From Arthrobacter sp. Leaf69 (GTDB lineage: Bacteria; Actinomycetota; Actinomycetes; Actinomycetales; Micrococcaceae), in NCBI RefSeq assembly GCF_001422645.1, contig NZ_LMLR01000001.1:436325-500324 (forward strand): 64,000 nucleotides of DNA, in the 5' to 3' direction. A model generated the notes under the pieces. It worked only from the letters and a program-made list of their open reading frames with translations, was not told where the DNA came from and ran no database searches. Positions 16,909 to 26,658 of this stretch are shown here, in pieces (position 1 is the stretch's first letter; the number at the start of each line of letters is the position of its first letter). Made by a program: the position numbers and the translations under genes.

Positions 16909-17844
16909 TCAGAACTTCAGGTCGATGATCTTGCGCATCCACAAGCCGCCGATCGTCATCAGGATGACGGACGCCCCGATCATGCCCCAGCCCAGCGGAT
17001 TGGTGAACATCACGTTCATGTAGCCGGGGTTGACCAGCATCAGCATGACCACGATCCCGATGGGCATGGCCATCAGGATGTAGGCGGAGAACTTTCCCTC
17101 GGCGGCGAGGGACTTGATGTGGCCCTTGATTTCGCTGCGCTCGCGGATGGTTTCATTCACCTGGTCCAGCACCTCGGCCAGGTTTCCGCCGACTTCGCGG
17201 TTGATCTGGATGGCCTGGGCGATCCAGACGAAGTCCTCGTTCCGCATCCGCTCGGCGGTGTCATTGAGGGAGGACTGCAGGTCCCGGCCCAGGCTGGTTT
17301 CCGTGACCACCCGGCGCATCTCCTCTGACGTCGGACTCAGCGATTCGGTGGCGGCGGCGTCAATGGCCCGCAGGATGCTGTGCCCTGCCCGCAGGCCGCC
17401 GGCCAGGAGCTGGAGGGTATCGCCGAGCTGCTGGTCGAAGGTGTTCCGGCGTTTGCCGGCCAGGAAGCCGAGCACAAGATGCCCCGCCAGCGGGGACAGC
17501 AGCACGAAGACAACCGCCAGCAGCGGCCCGGCCACCACCAGGCCGGCCAGCGCTCCGACCAGGGCGCCGGCCAGCACCAGGACAAAAAAGTCGGCCTGGC
17601 TCATCCGCAGCCCGGCGTTTTCCAGGGTTTCCCGGTTGAAGAGCCGGACTTTTCGTTGGGCGAAGAATCCGTCCACCAGGTTCACTGCGGAGCCGGCGAA
17701 CCGGGTCAGCTGTGAGTCGGGCTGGTGCTGGACCGGCCTGCGCCGGTCCAGGGGCACACCGGTTCCGCCCGTGGCCAGCAGCGCGTAGCCGAGCAACAGC
17801 ACCGCCGTGAACAGCAGCCCAACTCCGATAGGCAACAGGGTCAT
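16909..17844 (-). CDS. tadB: Tad locus 1: inner-membrane platform protein TadB
   Basis: This is the second GspF-type platform protein. The 311-residue product has an N-terminal helix (about 3-23), a helix pair near 90-135 and two C-terminal helices near 250-310. The T2SSF core contains GLRAGHSILRAIDAAATES. It starts 7 bases after tadA with an ATG. Same order and size as its paralogue at 24224-25174. Confidence 0.88.
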   Translation of the reverse strand: MTLLPIGVGLLFTAVLLLGYALLATGGTGVPLDRRRPVQHQPDSQLTRFAGSAVNLVDGFFAQRKVRLFNRETLENAGLRMSQADFFVLVLAGALVGALAGLVVAGPLLAVVFVLLSPLAGHLVLGFLAGKRRNTFDQQLGDTLQLLAGGLRAGHSILRAIDAAATESLSPTSEEMRRVVTETSLGRDLQSSLNDTAERMRNEDFVWIAQAIQINREVGGNLAEVLDQVNETIRERSEIKGHIKSLAAEGKFSAYILMAMPIGIVVMLMLVNPGYMNVMFTNPLGWGMIGASVILMTIGGLWMRKIIDLKF

Positions 17845-17851
17845 CCGGGGC

Positions 17852-19348
17852 TCACATCCGTCCGGCTGCGGTCAGCGGGGCGGCAAACACGGCGGGGGAG
17901 ACGTGGATGCCCAGATCCTCGAAGCGGTCAATAAAGCGCGGGCGGATGCCGGTGGGAACCGGTTTGCCCAGGAAGCGGCCGTGGGGGTCGACGCCGGCTG
18001 AATAGTCGAAGACAAAGGCGTCCTGAAGCGTCACGATGTCCCCTTCCATGCCTTGGACCTCCGTGACGTGGGTGATCCGGCGGGTGCCGTCGCGGAGCCG
18101 GGAAATCTGGACGATCAGGTTCACGGCTGAGGCGATCTGCTCGCGGATGGCCCGCAGCGGCAGGTCCATGCCGGCCATCAGCACCAGGGTTTCCAGGCGG
18201 GCGACGGCGTCCCGGGGGGAGTTCGAGTGGACCGTCGAGAGGGACCCGTCGTGGCCGGTGTTCATGGCCTGGAGCATGTCCAGGGACTCGCCGCCGCGGA
18301 CCTCGCCCACCACGATCCGGTCGGGGCGCATACGCAGGGAGTTGCGGAGCAGTTCACGGATGGTCACTTCGCCCTTGCCCTCGGTGTTGGGCGGGCGGCT
18401 TTCGAGCCGGACCACGTGGCGCTGCTGGATCTGCAGTTCGACTGCGTCCTCGATGGTGACGATCCTCTCGTCGTCGGGCAGGAAGGAGGAAAGCACGTTG
18501 AGCAGGGTGGTCTTGCCGGTGCCGGTGCCGCCGGAGACGATGATGTTCAGCTTCGCCTTCACACAAGCGTTCAGCAGTTCGGCCATCTCCGGTGTCAGGG
18601 TGCCAAACTCGATGAGGTTCCGCACAGTCAGCGGCACCTTGCTGAACTTCCTGATGGTCAGCGAGGACCCGCCCACGGCGAGCGGGGGGATCACGGCGTT
18701 GACGCGGGAACCGTCCTCGAGCCGTGCGTCCACCAGCGGGGAGGACTCGTCGATCCGGCGGCCCACCTTGGAAACAATCCGCTCAATCACCTTGCGCAGG
18801 TGGTCTTCGGAGCTGAAACGCGATTCGGTCAGCGTCAGCTTGCCGTGCCGCTCGACGTAGATCTGGTCCATGCAGTTGACCATGATTTCCGTGACGGCGG
18901 GATCGTCCAGGAGGCGCTGCAGGGGGCCGTAGCCCAGCACGTCGTCGGCGACGTCCTGGACGAGGCGGGAGCGTTCGTCGGCGGAGAGCGGTACCTGCTC
19001 GGCGTCGATGATCCGGATCAGTTCCTCCCGCGCGGAGGTGCGCAGTTCGTCCTCCTTGACGGCGGAATCGTTGAACCGGGTGCCCATTCGCTCGAACAGC
19101 GCGGTCGCGGCGCGCTCCTTGAGCGCTGCGAACACGTCCACCGGCTGCTGGGCCCTGGCCCGGTACCCCTCGGCCGGTTCTGTCGCCGCTGCGGCAACTG
19201 CGGAGGGCTTCCGGAGTTCGACGACGGCGGCGAGCGGCGCCGTCGGCTCCGCCCGGGAGGGTGGTTGGGTGCGCTCGGGCTTCGGCGCCGGCGCGGCGGC
19301 CGGGGGCGGGGTGCCCTCGGCCGTGCGGAGCCGTTCGGAGAGCTTCAC
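17852..19348 (-). CDS. tadA: Tad locus 1: pilus assembly ATPase TadA/CpaF
   Basis: TadA is the secretion-superfamily ATPase that powers Flp pilus assembly. The 498-residue product has a Pro/Ala-rich N-terminus (1-65), a helical N-domain, Walker A GGTGTGKT (273-280), a Walker B region VVGEVRGGE (about 346-354) and the His-box region [19 protein letters not shown]. The GTG start abuts the cpaE stop directly. It is highly similar to the paralogue at 25177-26658 over the ATPase core. Confidence 0.92.
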   Translation of the reverse strand: MKLSERLRTAEGTPPPAAAPAPKPERTQPPSRAEPTAPLAAVVELRKPSAVAAAATEPAEGYRARAQQPVDVFAALKERAATALFERMGTRFNDSAVKEDELRTSAREELIRIIDAEQVPLSADERSRLVQDVADDVLGYGPLQRLLDDPAVTEIMVNCMDQIYVERHGKLTLTESRFSSEDHLRKVIERIVSKVGRRIDESSPLVDARLEDGSRVNAVIPPLAVGGSSLTIRKFSKVPLTVRNLIEFGTLTPEMAELLNACVKAKLNIIVSGGTGTGKTTLLNVLSSFLPDDERIVTIEDAVELQIQQRHVVRLESRPPNTEGKGEVTIRELLRNSLRMRPDRIVVGEVRGGESLDMLQAMNTGHDGSLSTVHSNSPRDAVARLETLVLMAGMDLPLRAIREQIASAVNLIVQISRLRDGTRRITHVTEVQGMEGDIVTLQDAFVFDYSAGVDPHGRFLGKPVPTGIRPRFIDRFEDLGIHVSPAVFAAPLTAAGRM

Positions 19349-20539
19349 TCAGACCACCACCCGGCGGTGCAGCTTCTTTTGCGCCGTGGCGCGCCACGCA
19401 GGATCGAACCGGGACACCAGTTGCTTGAGTCCCTTGACGGCCGGGTCTTTGCGGCCGTCCTGCAGGACCGGGATGCCGCGGTTGGTGGAGAACGCGACGG
19501 CTTTGGAGCGGGGGATGCTGACATCCACGGGTGCGCCGATGGTGGCTTCGACGTCCTGGACGCTGAGCCCGGACTTGGCATCGGCCATGTTCAGGACCAC
19601 ATGCCGGGTCTCCGGGAGCAGGTCCAGCCGGCGGAGGATGCCGAGCCCGGAGCGCAGCCCGCGGATGCTCGGGACGTCCATGGCGGTGACCCAGACGACG
19701 TCGGTGCACTGTTCCATGGCGGCCAGCCCCACCTCGGGGAGGCCGGGGGCGGTGTCCACCACGACGTACTGGAACTGTTCCGCGAGTTGTTCCAGGAGCC
19801 GGGAGACCTGCTGCGGGGTGATGTCGTCGGCCTCCTCCGGGCTCCGCGGCGCGCAGAGGGCGTAAATGTTTCCGGGGTGCACAGTCAGGAACGCCTTGAG
19901 GACCAGCGAGTCGTTGCTGGCGGCGGCCGAGACCGCGTCCGTCACGGTGTGCTCGGGATTGAGGTACAGACCCGACGCCACATCCCCGAACTGCAGATCC
20001 AGGTCGACGATAACGACGCCCATCGGCGCGACCTTGCCCAGGCCGATGGCGATGTTGGTGGCGATGGTGGTTTTGCCGACCCCGCCCTTGGGGGAGAAGA
20101 CCCCCACGACCAGTCCTTTGGGGCCCTCGGCCTGGTGGACGGCGGCCGTCCGGTTCCGGCTCGCATACGACTGGCAGGCCCGCTCCAGCAGCATCCGGAT
20201 CTGGGCCGGATCCGACTCCGGGCTGAGGATGTCCCGGATGCCCGCGCGCATGGCGAGCAGGACAAAGGCGGGGTCCGGGTCGCCCACCAGGACCACACTG
20301 AGCTCCGGCAGCTGCACATCAAAGACCGTGGCGAGCCGCAGGGCGTCCTCCACCGGGATGTCCGGCCCCAGGATCAGCACCTCGGGGCGCTCCTGGTTGA
20401 GGTTCGCGAACAGTTCGCCGGGGTCCGCCGGGTTGACGAACGCGAAGGTCTGCAGCCCGCCCGGAAGCCCGCCGGCCAGGGCCTGCCGGACGCGGGAGTC
20501 GAAGTCGGTGTTCGGGGTGATCAGCACAAAGCGGCTCAC
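19349..20539 (-). CDS. cpaE: Tad locus 1: MinD-like localisation ATPase CpaE/TadZ
   Basis: The protein positions the pilus machine. The 396-residue product has an N-terminal receiver-like domain without a typical phosphorylation site (1-125) and a ParA/MinD ATPase domain with deviant Walker A SPKGGVGKT (149-157). The Walker B region reads VVIVDLDLQFGD. The GTG start overlaps the cpaB stop as GTGA. Start and order match the second locus. Confidence 0.88.
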   Translation of the reverse strand: MSRFVLITPNTDFDSRVRQALAGGLPGGLQTFAFVNPADPGELFANLNQERPEVLILGPDIPVEDALRLATVFDVQLPELSVVLVGDPDPAFVLLAMRAGIRDILSPESDPAQIRMLLERACQSYASRNRTAAVHQAEGPKGLVVGVFSPKGGVGKTTIATNIAIGLGKVAPMGVVIVDLDLQFGDVASGLYLNPEHTVTDAVSAAASNDSLVLKAFLTVHPGNIYALCAPRSPEEADDITPQQVSRLLEQLAEQFQYVVVDTAPGLPEVGLAAMEQCTDVVWVTAMDVPSIRGLRSGLGILRRLDLLPETRHVVLNMADAKSGLSVQDVEATIGAPVDVSIPRSKAVAFSTNRGIPVLQDGRKDPAVKGLKQLVSRFDPAWRATAQKKLHRRVVV

Positions 20540-21303
20540 TTGTAGACCTCCGGTTTCGTCATGATTCCTGGTCGGCCGCTGTCCGTCGCGTTGAGCGGTT
20601 CCTTGCTCAGCCAGAGGGTTGCGAATTCCGCGGCATAGATGATCTTTGTGGCATTCACGTCGTTCACGGCAACGGTCAACATGAGGGACCCGGTGGGGAG
20701 GGACATGTCCTCGGCCGGGGGTGCCGAGCCGTCCGCTGTCGGCTGCGGTGACGGAGTGGGAACGGGAGCCCGCTGCACGGCGGTCACGAGGACTTTGTGG
20801 ATGGTCAGCTGCGTCGTTTCCTTCTCCGGCTTGGCTTCGAGGCCGCCGGTCTTCAAGTTAATGAAAATGCCGACGTGGTCGCCCGGAGCGATCCGGCCGC
20901 CGACCACGCGCTGGGGTTCAAGCTGGAAGGAAACCTCCTGCAGCCCCTTGGGGACTTCCACCGATCCGCTGGCTTTGAGCTCTTCCGGTGCGATCAGCCG
21001 CTCGGCTACGAGCTGCTCGCCCGGGAGCAGCTCGACGGCGGTGACCTTTCCGGCGAGGCCATCGAGGTTCTTCAGCGCCGACTCGGTGACAGCCTTGCCG
21101 GGAAGTTCCTCGCTGGACACAAAGGTCTTCAGCGCTTCCACCGGGGTCCCCGCAGGCACAGCCTTCTTCACCACGAGGACGGCGACCGGGTCCAGTCCCT
21201 GCACGGCCCTGGTGTCGGCACCCTGCGCGTAGCTGACCACGAGGAGGGCACCGACGATCGCCAAGACTAGGGCGGCGACTCCGGCCAACAAGCGTGACTT
21301 CAA
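20536..21303 (-). CDS. cpaB: Tad locus 1: SAF-domain protein CpaB/RcpC
   Basis: CpaB is a periphery-facing Tad assembly protein. The 255-residue product has an N-terminal membrane anchor (about 5-27) and a SAF domain (about 43-100, VKKAVPAGTPVEALKTF then LPGEQLVAERL). A C-terminal RcpC-type beta domain with a Pro/Thr-rich loop follows. The start is TTG with CAGGAG 6 bases before it; MKSRLLAGVAALVLAI mirrors the paralogue start MKTRLLGGIAALLVAI. Confidence 0.82.
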   Translation of the reverse strand: MKSRLLAGVAALVLAIVGALLVVSYAQGADTRAVQGLDPVAVLVVKKAVPAGTPVEALKTFVSSEELPGKAVTESALKNLDGLAGKVTAVELLPGEQLVAERLIAPEELKASGSVEVPKGLQEVSFQLEPQRVVGGRIAPGDHVGIFINLKTGGLEAKPEKETTQLTIHKVLVTAVQRAPVPTPSPQPTADGSAPPAEDMSLPTGSLMLTVAVNDVNATKIIYAAEFATLWLSKEPLNATDSGRPGIMTKPEVYK

Positions 21304-21347
21304 AGACTGCTCCTGAATTTAGGGTTCGGGTGTGGCGACGGTGGGTG

Positions 21348-22358
21348 CTATTGCGTGAGCTTGACGACGCCGACGCCGAAGTCCTCCGGCGTTCCCAAAG
21401 TGAAGGCGTTGTCTAGGGAGACGTAACGGATGAAGCTCCCGATGACGCCGGTGCAGCTGCCGTCGCAGGCCAGTGCGGGAGGAACGTAAGGAGGCTTGTT
21501 GTGAAACGTCCGGGGGAAAGTATTGCCGTTGAAGCTCCAACCTTTGACTTTGAAGGCCGCAAAGGAAGTGAGTTTGTATTTGGTGCTGGAACCGGTTCCA
21601 TCTACCAGATCAAAGATCGGGAGTAGGACAGTGACGTCCTTTCCTGCTGTGATGTCTGCTGCCCAGGCCCGCAATTGGTCGTCGCAGACGTCGGGATAGC
21701 TGTTACCGGGATCGCTGGGGGCCCAAGCCGAGGCATTGACGATTCCTGCGCACGTTCCCGATGTGCGCGTCAGCCACCCGAAGCCACCCGGGACAGCAGC
21801 TCCAGACGGCCCGTAGTTGCAAGACGTCTCGGTCTTGCTGCCGTGGCTCACTAGCAATTGCATGCCGCCGTCGACGTGAAACTTCACTTGGCAAACAGAG
21901 AAGGCGATGGGGAACGCCGTCGGGCCCGCCACCGGCCGGCCCCACTGCACCGTGGCGCCGGCCGTTACGGCGGCGTCGTTGAAACCCATTGCCCGGGCGA
22001 AGAAGAGGGAAACGTGGTTGGGCTCCTTCCCGGCCTCCTGCGCTCCGGCTGTCACTTTCACCGTGCCTGACGCTTTGTCCAGTGCGAGGTCCGCAATATT
22101 GCTCGCGCCGTCGCCGGCGTTGCTGTTCGCGAGGCCGCGGGCCAGAGCGGACGTCGTGGAGCAGTCGGCGTCGTCGATGTTCCGGGCACATTTTTGCGCA
22201 ATGGCCAGGGCCGCGGAGTCGGCGCCATTGCGCAGTTGGGTCCTTTCGGCGTACAGCATCCCGGCATCGACCGCCAGAGCGGTGAAGCCGAGCAAGGTCA
22301 CCATGAGGATTGCGACCATGACGCTGATGGCGCCGCGTTCGCCGTCGGCGGGTGTCAT
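21348..22358 (-). CDS. tadG: Tad locus 1: TadG-like pilus-associated protein
   Basis: The 336-residue protein has a short N-terminus with a pilin-type site (ERG|AISVM) and one hydrophobic helix (about 10-33). It continues with the TadG-type motif YAERTQLRNGADSAALA. The long extracytoplasmic region carries cysteines (for example C49, C58, then CxVKF and CDGSC) that could form disulfides, and ends GVGVVKLTQ. ATG 22358 sits just after the tadE stop with GGAGG as ribosome site; the longer open frame upstream is a shadow of tadE. The paralogue is at 28662-29681, with low similarity outside the N-terminus. Confidence 0.8.
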   Translation of the reverse strand: MTPADGERGAISVMVAILMVTLLGFTALAVDAGMLYAERTQLRNGADSAALAIAQKCARNIDDADCSTTSALARGLANSNAGDGASNIADLALDKASGTVKVTAGAQEAGKEPNHVSLFFARAMGFNDAAVTAGATVQWGRPVAGPTAFPIAFSVCQVKFHVDGGMQLLVSHGSKTETSCNYGPSGAAVPGGFGWLTRTSGTCAGIVNASAWAPSDPGNSYPDVCDDQLRAWAADITAGKDVTVLLPIFDLVDGTGSSTKYKLTSFAAFKVKGWSFNGNTFPRTFHNKPPYVPPALACDGSCTGVIGSFIRYVSLDNAFTLGTPEDFGVGVVKLTQ

Positions 22359-22360
22359 TC

Positions 22361-22735
22361 CTAGCCTCCGCACAGCATGACTCCTCTGCCCTCCATGGTG
22401 AATGGGCCTGCAATGCCGGTCATCGTGGCGAGCGAATACGTGATCCTGAACGTAACTTGAGCCCCGGTGGTGCACGTGGCGGGGGTGATTGTGATGTTGG
22501 TGTCGGATAGCACCGGTTTCAGTGCCGGGGCTGAGTTCTTCGCCGCCGTTCGGGCCGCGGTGGCATTGTTGCTGATTGCCATGACCCGGACTCCTTCGCG
22601 GGCTGCGCTGGAGAGGGTGACTTGCGTGTTGTAAGCCCGGCCGAACTCCGTGATGCCGAGCAGCAGCATCACCAGGACCGGTGCCAGAAGGGCGAACTCT
22701 ACCGCAACGGCGCCCCGTTCCGTTGTTTTGGACAT
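22361..22735 (-). CDS. tadE: Tad locus 1: TadE-like minor pseudopilin
   Basis: The 124-residue product begins MSKTTERGAVAVEFALLAPV. The processing motif G8|AVAVEF fits prepilin peptidase cleavage. A hydrophobic helix follows and then a domain with ITEFGRAYNTQVTLSSAAREG, typical of TadE. It lies between flp and tadG and is downstream of a strong intercistronic hairpin. Confidence 0.85.
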   Translation of the reverse strand: MSKTTERGAVAVEFALLAPVLVMLLLGITEFGRAYNTQVTLSSAAREGVRVMAISNNATAARTAAKNSAPALKPVLSDTNITITPATCTTGAQVTFRITYSLATMTGIAGPFTMEGRGVMLCGG

Positions 22736-22774
22736 GGGGGACCGCCTTCCTGTTTGGAGTCGGGTTCAGAGTGA

Positions 22775-22811
22775 ACTGTGTGGTGGCGGCTCGATGTCGC
22801 CACCACACAGT
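22775..22811 (-). promoter_or_regulatory. Perfect 14-bp hairpin between flp1 and tadE
   Basis: ACTGTGTGGTGGCG (22775-22788) and its exact complement (22798-22811) enclose a 9-base loop in the flp-tadE gap. No strong T run follows on the transcribed strand. It probably acts as an attenuator or 3'-end stabiliser that makes pilin mRNA more abundant than assembly mRNA. The other tad locus has a hairpin of equal stem length at the same place. Confidence 0.65.
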
Positions 22812-22845
22812 CATTGACCGAAGCGCAGTGCCTGGGCTGCGGTGC

Positions 22846-23073
22846 TTACGGGGCGCAAGTTCCCCCGCCGGCGTCTGCACCGGCCGTGTAGGTGCCGCCG
22901 CTAACGGAGCACTGGACCTGGGTGAAGGTGTCGGTCAATGTTCCGCCCAAAAGGGTCACGGCGATGATGATCACGACGGCGATGAGCGAGACCATGATGC
23001 CGTATTCGACGGCGGTGGCGCCGCGCTGGTCGCGGCGAAGGCGGGTTGCGAGGTTGGAGAAAAAGGAACGCAT
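22846..23073 (-). CDS. flp: Tad locus 1: Flp-family pilin with a C-terminal cysteine pair
   Basis: This is the major pilin subunit, 75 residues. The leader ends at G18 and the cleavage motif RG|ATAVEY has the required Glu+5/Tyr+6. A hydrophobic helix (about 25-45) follows, then a soluble tail with C55 and C73, which could form a disulfide. The paralogue Flp2 has no cysteine. CAGGAG precedes the ATG. The 254-base region upstream (23074-23327) should hold its promoter. Confidence 0.92.
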   Translation of the reverse strand: MRSFFSNLATRLRRDQRGATAVEYGIMVSLIAVVIIIAVTLLGGTLTDTFTQVQCSVSGGTYTAGADAGGGTCAP

Positions 23074-23259
23074 GGGTGACTCCTGAGCGAGTTGGGAGGC
23101 TGGCCCTGCACCAGCACTGAGAGGAACTTAGCAACGGGCGACACGCCGAGGAATCGACCTTGACGCATCCTGTGCCAAGGCTTCCCGAACTGCACGTTTC
23201 CTGTACATTCCCTGCGCAGATTCTGCGCTGGTCCACAGCGAACTGCTGGACACGCAGGA

Positions 23260-23292
23260 GGACCCCCTTGGCTCTGGGGTCCAAGGGGGTCC
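23260..23292. terminator. 12-bp inverted repeat between the two tad loci
   Basis: GGACCCCCTTGG (23260-23271) and CCAAGGGGGTCC (23281-23292) form a perfect stem with a 9-base loop, 36 bases past the tadC stop of locus 2. No T run follows on either strand. It probably marks the 3' end of the locus 2 transcript. The rest of 23074-23327 has no gene and leads into flp1. Confidence 0.5.
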
Positions 23293-23327
23293 GGTCTGTG
23301 GGGCAGTCCCAAAGCAGGGACTGCCAA

Positions 23328-24209
23328 TTATTGGTTGGCGAAGACTTCGATGATGCTGAGCACAGTGGGTCCAAGCACCACGATGAAGAGCGTGGGAAGG
23401 ATGAAGAAGATGAGCGGAAACAACATCTTCACGGGCATTTTCATGGCGTGTTCTTCGGCCCGCTGGCGGCGCTTGACGCGCATATCCTTCGCTTGCGACT
23501 CGAGCACCTTGGCGATGGCGATGCCGTAGGTGTCTGCCTGGACTACGGCCCGGACGAAGGACCTCAGATCCGGGACGTCAACGCGCTGTGCCATCGCCAA
23601 GTAGGCTTCTTTGCGGGAGCGGCCCACCTGGATGTCCTGCAGGGTTCTGATCAGCTCGTCGGCCAGCGGCCCCTGGCCGTTCTGCCCGGCTCGAGCCATC
23701 GCGGACTCAAAGCCGAGGCCGGCCTGGACAGAGATCAGCATTTGGTCCAAGACGTTGGGAAGCTCAAGCTTGATGGCCTGGCGGCGCTTTTGTGCGTAGT
23801 TCCGGATCAGTATGTCGGGCAGGAAGTAGGCCAACGCCGTGATCCCCACCATCAGCAGCACTTTCGGGGGTGTGGGCCCGGAAGCAACAACGAAGATGCC
23901 CATCATGGCTCCGGCCAACGCAAGCATAGGTTTCACCATAACCACCCGGGCCAGCGGCCAGTCCTTGGGACGGCCGGCACCAGCGAGCTGCTTGTCCAGC
24001 CAGGCGGCATAGCCCTGAGGCATCGCCTTCTTGGTCAGTGCTGCGAGCTGTTCATTGGCCGTGAGGGTGGATCCACCGGCGTTGGGACTCCGCCCCAGAT
24101 TGGACTGGATATTCCTCAGTCCCGCTCGATCTCCCGTGAACGCGAGCCACGTCATGACGGAGATTGGGAGGACGACCGCCAGGATGGCGGCATAGGCAAT
24201 AGTTTGCAC
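23328..24209 (-). CDS. tadC: Tad locus 2: inner-membrane platform protein TadC
   Basis: The 293-residue GspF-type platform protein is a paralogue of the one at 16017-16901. The C-terminal two thirds are closely similar (LDQMLISVQAGLGFESAM, VGRSRKEAYLAMAQR, VKRRQRAEEHAMKMPVKMLF). The N-terminal third differs. A GTG start with GGAGAGAG precedes it, 14 bases after tadB. It is the last gene of locus 2. Confidence 0.88.
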   Translation of the reverse strand: MQTIAYAAILAVVLPISVMTWLAFTGDRAGLRNIQSNLGRSPNAGGSTLTANEQLAALTKKAMPQGYAAWLDKQLAGAGRPKDWPLARVVMVKPMLALAGAMMGIFVVASGPTPPKVLLMVGITALAYFLPDILIRNYAQKRRQAIKLELPNVLDQMLISVQAGLGFESAMARAGQNGQGPLADELIRTLQDIQVGRSRKEAYLAMAQRVDVPDLRSFVRAVVQADTYGIAIAKVLESQAKDMRVKRRQRAEEHAMKMPVKMLFPLIFFILPTLFIVVLGPTVLSIIEVFANQ

Positions 24210-24223
24210 GGCTCTCTCCTTTC

Positions 24224-25174
24224 TCAGAACTTCGGCTTGATAATTCGACTGAGCCAGAAGCCGCCCCCGGTGAGGAACACCAAGGCAGCCGCGATCATCA
24301 GATAGCCCGGGAGCGTGGCGAGGAAGACCTGCTGGTAGAGGGAGTTGAAGAGGGTCAGCATCGTGAACATCACGATGGGAAGGGCCATCAGCACGACCGC
24401 AGACATCTTGCCCTCCGCACTGAGCGCCCGGATCTGACCTCGGATCTGGTTTCGATCCCTAATGGTCTCGCCCACATTGTCTAGCACCTGGGCCAGGTCT
24501 CCGCCGACTTCCCGGTGAATATCAATGGCCCTGGCAATGGCGCCGAAATCCTCGTTGGCAGTCCGGCGAGCGACATCGTTCAGTGAATCACCGAGGTCCC
24601 GCCCGATCCTGGTCTCATTCACGACCCGGTTCAGTTCCTCCGTCATCGGCGCTTCGTTCTCCTGGGCGGCAGCGTCAACAGAACGCAGCAAGCTGTGCCC
24701 GGCCCGCAGCCCTCCTGCGAACATCTGCAGGGTATCGGGTACCTGTTCATCGAACTTCTTGCGCCGCCTGGCGACCAACAGATTAAGGAAAACGATGAGG
24801 CCAAGGGGAGTGAGGACCAGCGTGACGACGGCCAAGCCCGGGCCACCCAGGAGGAAGCCCAAGACGACGGCGACGAAGGTCACGGCACCGGCCATTAGCA
24901 GATAGTCACCCGGCTGTTTCTTGAGGCCTGCCTCTTCCAGCTTGTCCCGGCTGAGGGGCCCGGAGCCATTGCGACGGACCCCCTTGTTCAGGGTCTGCAC
25001 GGCCTGGTCCGTGAGCTTAGTCAGGTTCGAAGAATGGATCTCTGCGAAGTCGGGACGGCGGCGGGAGAGCTCCACTTGCCGGGACCTGAAAACGATGGCG
25101 ACAGTGATGGCCAATGCTGCATAGACCAACAACAGGCCGGCAACGAAGGACATGGGTGAAAGTTCGGGAAGCAT
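24224..25174 (-). CDS. tadB: Tad locus 2: inner-membrane platform protein TadB
   Basis: The 316-residue GspF-type platform protein has an N-terminal helix (about 9-28), a central helix pair (about 90-135) and C-terminal helices. The T2SSF core is GLRAGHSLLRSVDAAAQEN. ATG 25174 lies 2 bases after the tadA stop with GGGGGCGG as ribosome site; M8 (25153) is an alternative start. Confidence 0.88.
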   Translation of the reverse strand: MLPELSPMSFVAGLLLVYAALAITVAIVFRSRQVELSRRRPDFAEIHSSNLTKLTDQAVQTLNKGVRRNGSGPLSRDKLEEAGLKKQPGDYLLMAGAVTFVAVVLGFLLGGPGLAVVTLVLTPLGLIVFLNLLVARRRKKFDEQVPDTLQMFAGGLRAGHSLLRSVDAAAQENEAPMTEELNRVVNETRIGRDLGDSLNDVARRTANEDFGAIARAIDIHREVGGDLAQVLDNVGETIRDRNQIRGQIRALSAEGKMSAVVLMALPIVMFTMLTLFNSLYQQVFLATLPGYLMIAAALVFLTGGGFWLSRIIKPKF

Positions 25175-25176
25175 CG

Positions 25177-26658
25177 CTACCGCCCCCTGACGGGCTGGGC
25201 GGCGCCGAACACAGCCGGGGAAATGGCGATCCCGAGTTCTGCAAAACGATCCGTGAACCGCGGGCGGACGCCGGTGGGTACAGGTTTGCCGAGAAAGCGT
25301 CCGTTCTCGTCGACTCCTGCTGAATAGTCGAAGACGAAGGCGTCCTGCAGCGTGACGATGTCGCCTTCCATGCCCTGGACTTCGGTGATGTGGGTTACGC
25401 GTCGAGTGCCGTCACGGAGCCTGGAAATGTGGACAATGACGTTCACCGCCGAGGCGACCTGCTCGCGGACCGCCCGGAGCGGAAGGTCCATTCCTGCCAT
25501 GAGCACGAGCGTTTCGAGCCGGGCAATGGCATCGCGGGGCGAATTAGCATGCACAGTGGAGATGGATCCGTCGTGGCCCGTATTCATGGCCTGCAACATG
25601 TCCAGGCACTCGCCGCCGCGGACCTCGCCGACAACGATCCGATCCGGCCGCATACGCAACGAGTTGCGCACCAGGTCACGGATAGAGACTTCGCCCTTGC
25701 CCTCTATGTTCTGTGGCCGGCTCTCCAGCCGGACCACGTGGTCCTGCTGGAGCTGGAGCTCCACGGCATCCTCGATGGTGACAATCCGGTCCGTGGCGGG
25801 GATGAAGGAGGAGAGCACGTTCAAGAGGGTCGTCTTGCCCGTGCCGGTACCACCGGAAACAATGATGTTCATCCTTGCCAGTACGCAGGCCTGAAGCAGT
25901 TCGGCCATCTCGGGGGAGAGGCTGCCCATGCTGATCAGGTTTTGTGCTGTCAGGGGATCCCGGCCGAATTTTCGGATCGTCAACGCCGGGCCATTCACCG
26001 CGAGGGGCGGAATGATGGCGTTGACGCGTGAACCGTCGGCCAGCCGGGCATCCACGAGGGGCGAAGATTCATCGATGCGACGTCCTATGCGCGACACAAT
26101 CCGTTCGATGACTCGGCGCAACGCTTCATCAGAGGTGAATTTCGTGTCCGTCAGGTGGAGCTGCCCTGCGCGTTCAACATAGATCTGGTCGAAACGGTTG
26201 ACCATGACCTCTGTGACGGCCGGGTCATCCAGGAACCGCTGAATCGGTCCGTGCCCCAGGACGTCGTCCGTGATTTCGCGGATCAGGCGTTGCCTCTCCA
26301 GCGCCGTGAGCGGAATTTGTTCCTCCTCAAGGACCGCCTTGAGCTCGTCCTTGACCGACTGATGGAGTTCTGCCTCCTCGATCGAGGAGTCAGTGATCCG
26401 GCCGCCAAGCCGTTCGAAGAGTGCTTGGCTGGCGCGTTCCTTGAGGGCGTTGAGTGCTTCGCTGGCGACGGACGCTGTCTGCTGGACTTCGACGGGGTCG
26501 GTCTGCAGTTCGGCTGCTTCCTTGGCCTCCAGGATCCGGCCAAGGGTTGCCGGTGCTGCCTGGAACCGGGACGCGTCTGGCTGCGCCGGTGCTTTGTCCA
26601 GGGATGGGGCGGGCTCGGCTCCTCCGCGCAATTGCTGGAGTCGGTCTGTGAGGCTCAC
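25177..26658 (-). CDS. tadA: Tad locus 2: pilus assembly ATPase TadA/CpaF
   Basis: The 493-residue secretion ATPase has Walker A GGTGTGKT (269-276), VVGEVRGGE and [19 protein letters not shown]. The core is nearly colinear with the locus 1 ATPase, including the ending [20 protein letters not shown]. The N-terminal 60 residues differ. I use GTG 26658, which overlaps the cpaE stop as GTGA and matches the locus 1 layout; the frame is open up to 26706 inside cpaE. Confidence 0.92.
   Translation of the reverse strand: MSLTDRLQQLRGGAEPAPSLDKAPAQPDASRFQAAPATLGRILEAKEAAELQTDPVEVQQTASVASEALNALKERASQALFERLGGRITDSSIEEAELHQSVKDELKAVLEEEQIPLTALERQRLIREITDDVLGHGPIQRFLDDPAVTEVMVNRFDQIYVERAGQLHLTDTKFTSDEALRRVIERIVSRIGRRIDESSPLVDARLADGSRVNAIIPPLAVNGPALTIRKFGRDPLTAQNLISMGSLSPEMAELLQACVLARMNIIVSGGTGTGKTTLLNVLSSFIPATDRIVTIEDAVELQLQQDHVVRLESRPQNIEGKGEVSIRDLVRNSLRMRPDRIVVGEVRGGECLDMLQAMNTGHDGSISTVHANSPRDAIARLETLVLMAGMDLPLRAVREQVASAVNVIVHISRLRDGTRRVTHITEVQGMEGDIVTLQDAFVFDYSAGVDENGRFLGKPVPTGVRPRFTDRFAELGIAISPAVFGAAQPVRGR

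Noticed and set aside
18227-20545. Plus-strand open frame of 772 codons across tadA and cpaE
   Set aside because: Shadow of the tad genes on the other strand, caused by GC-biased third positions; the product is Gly/His/Arg-rich without motifs.
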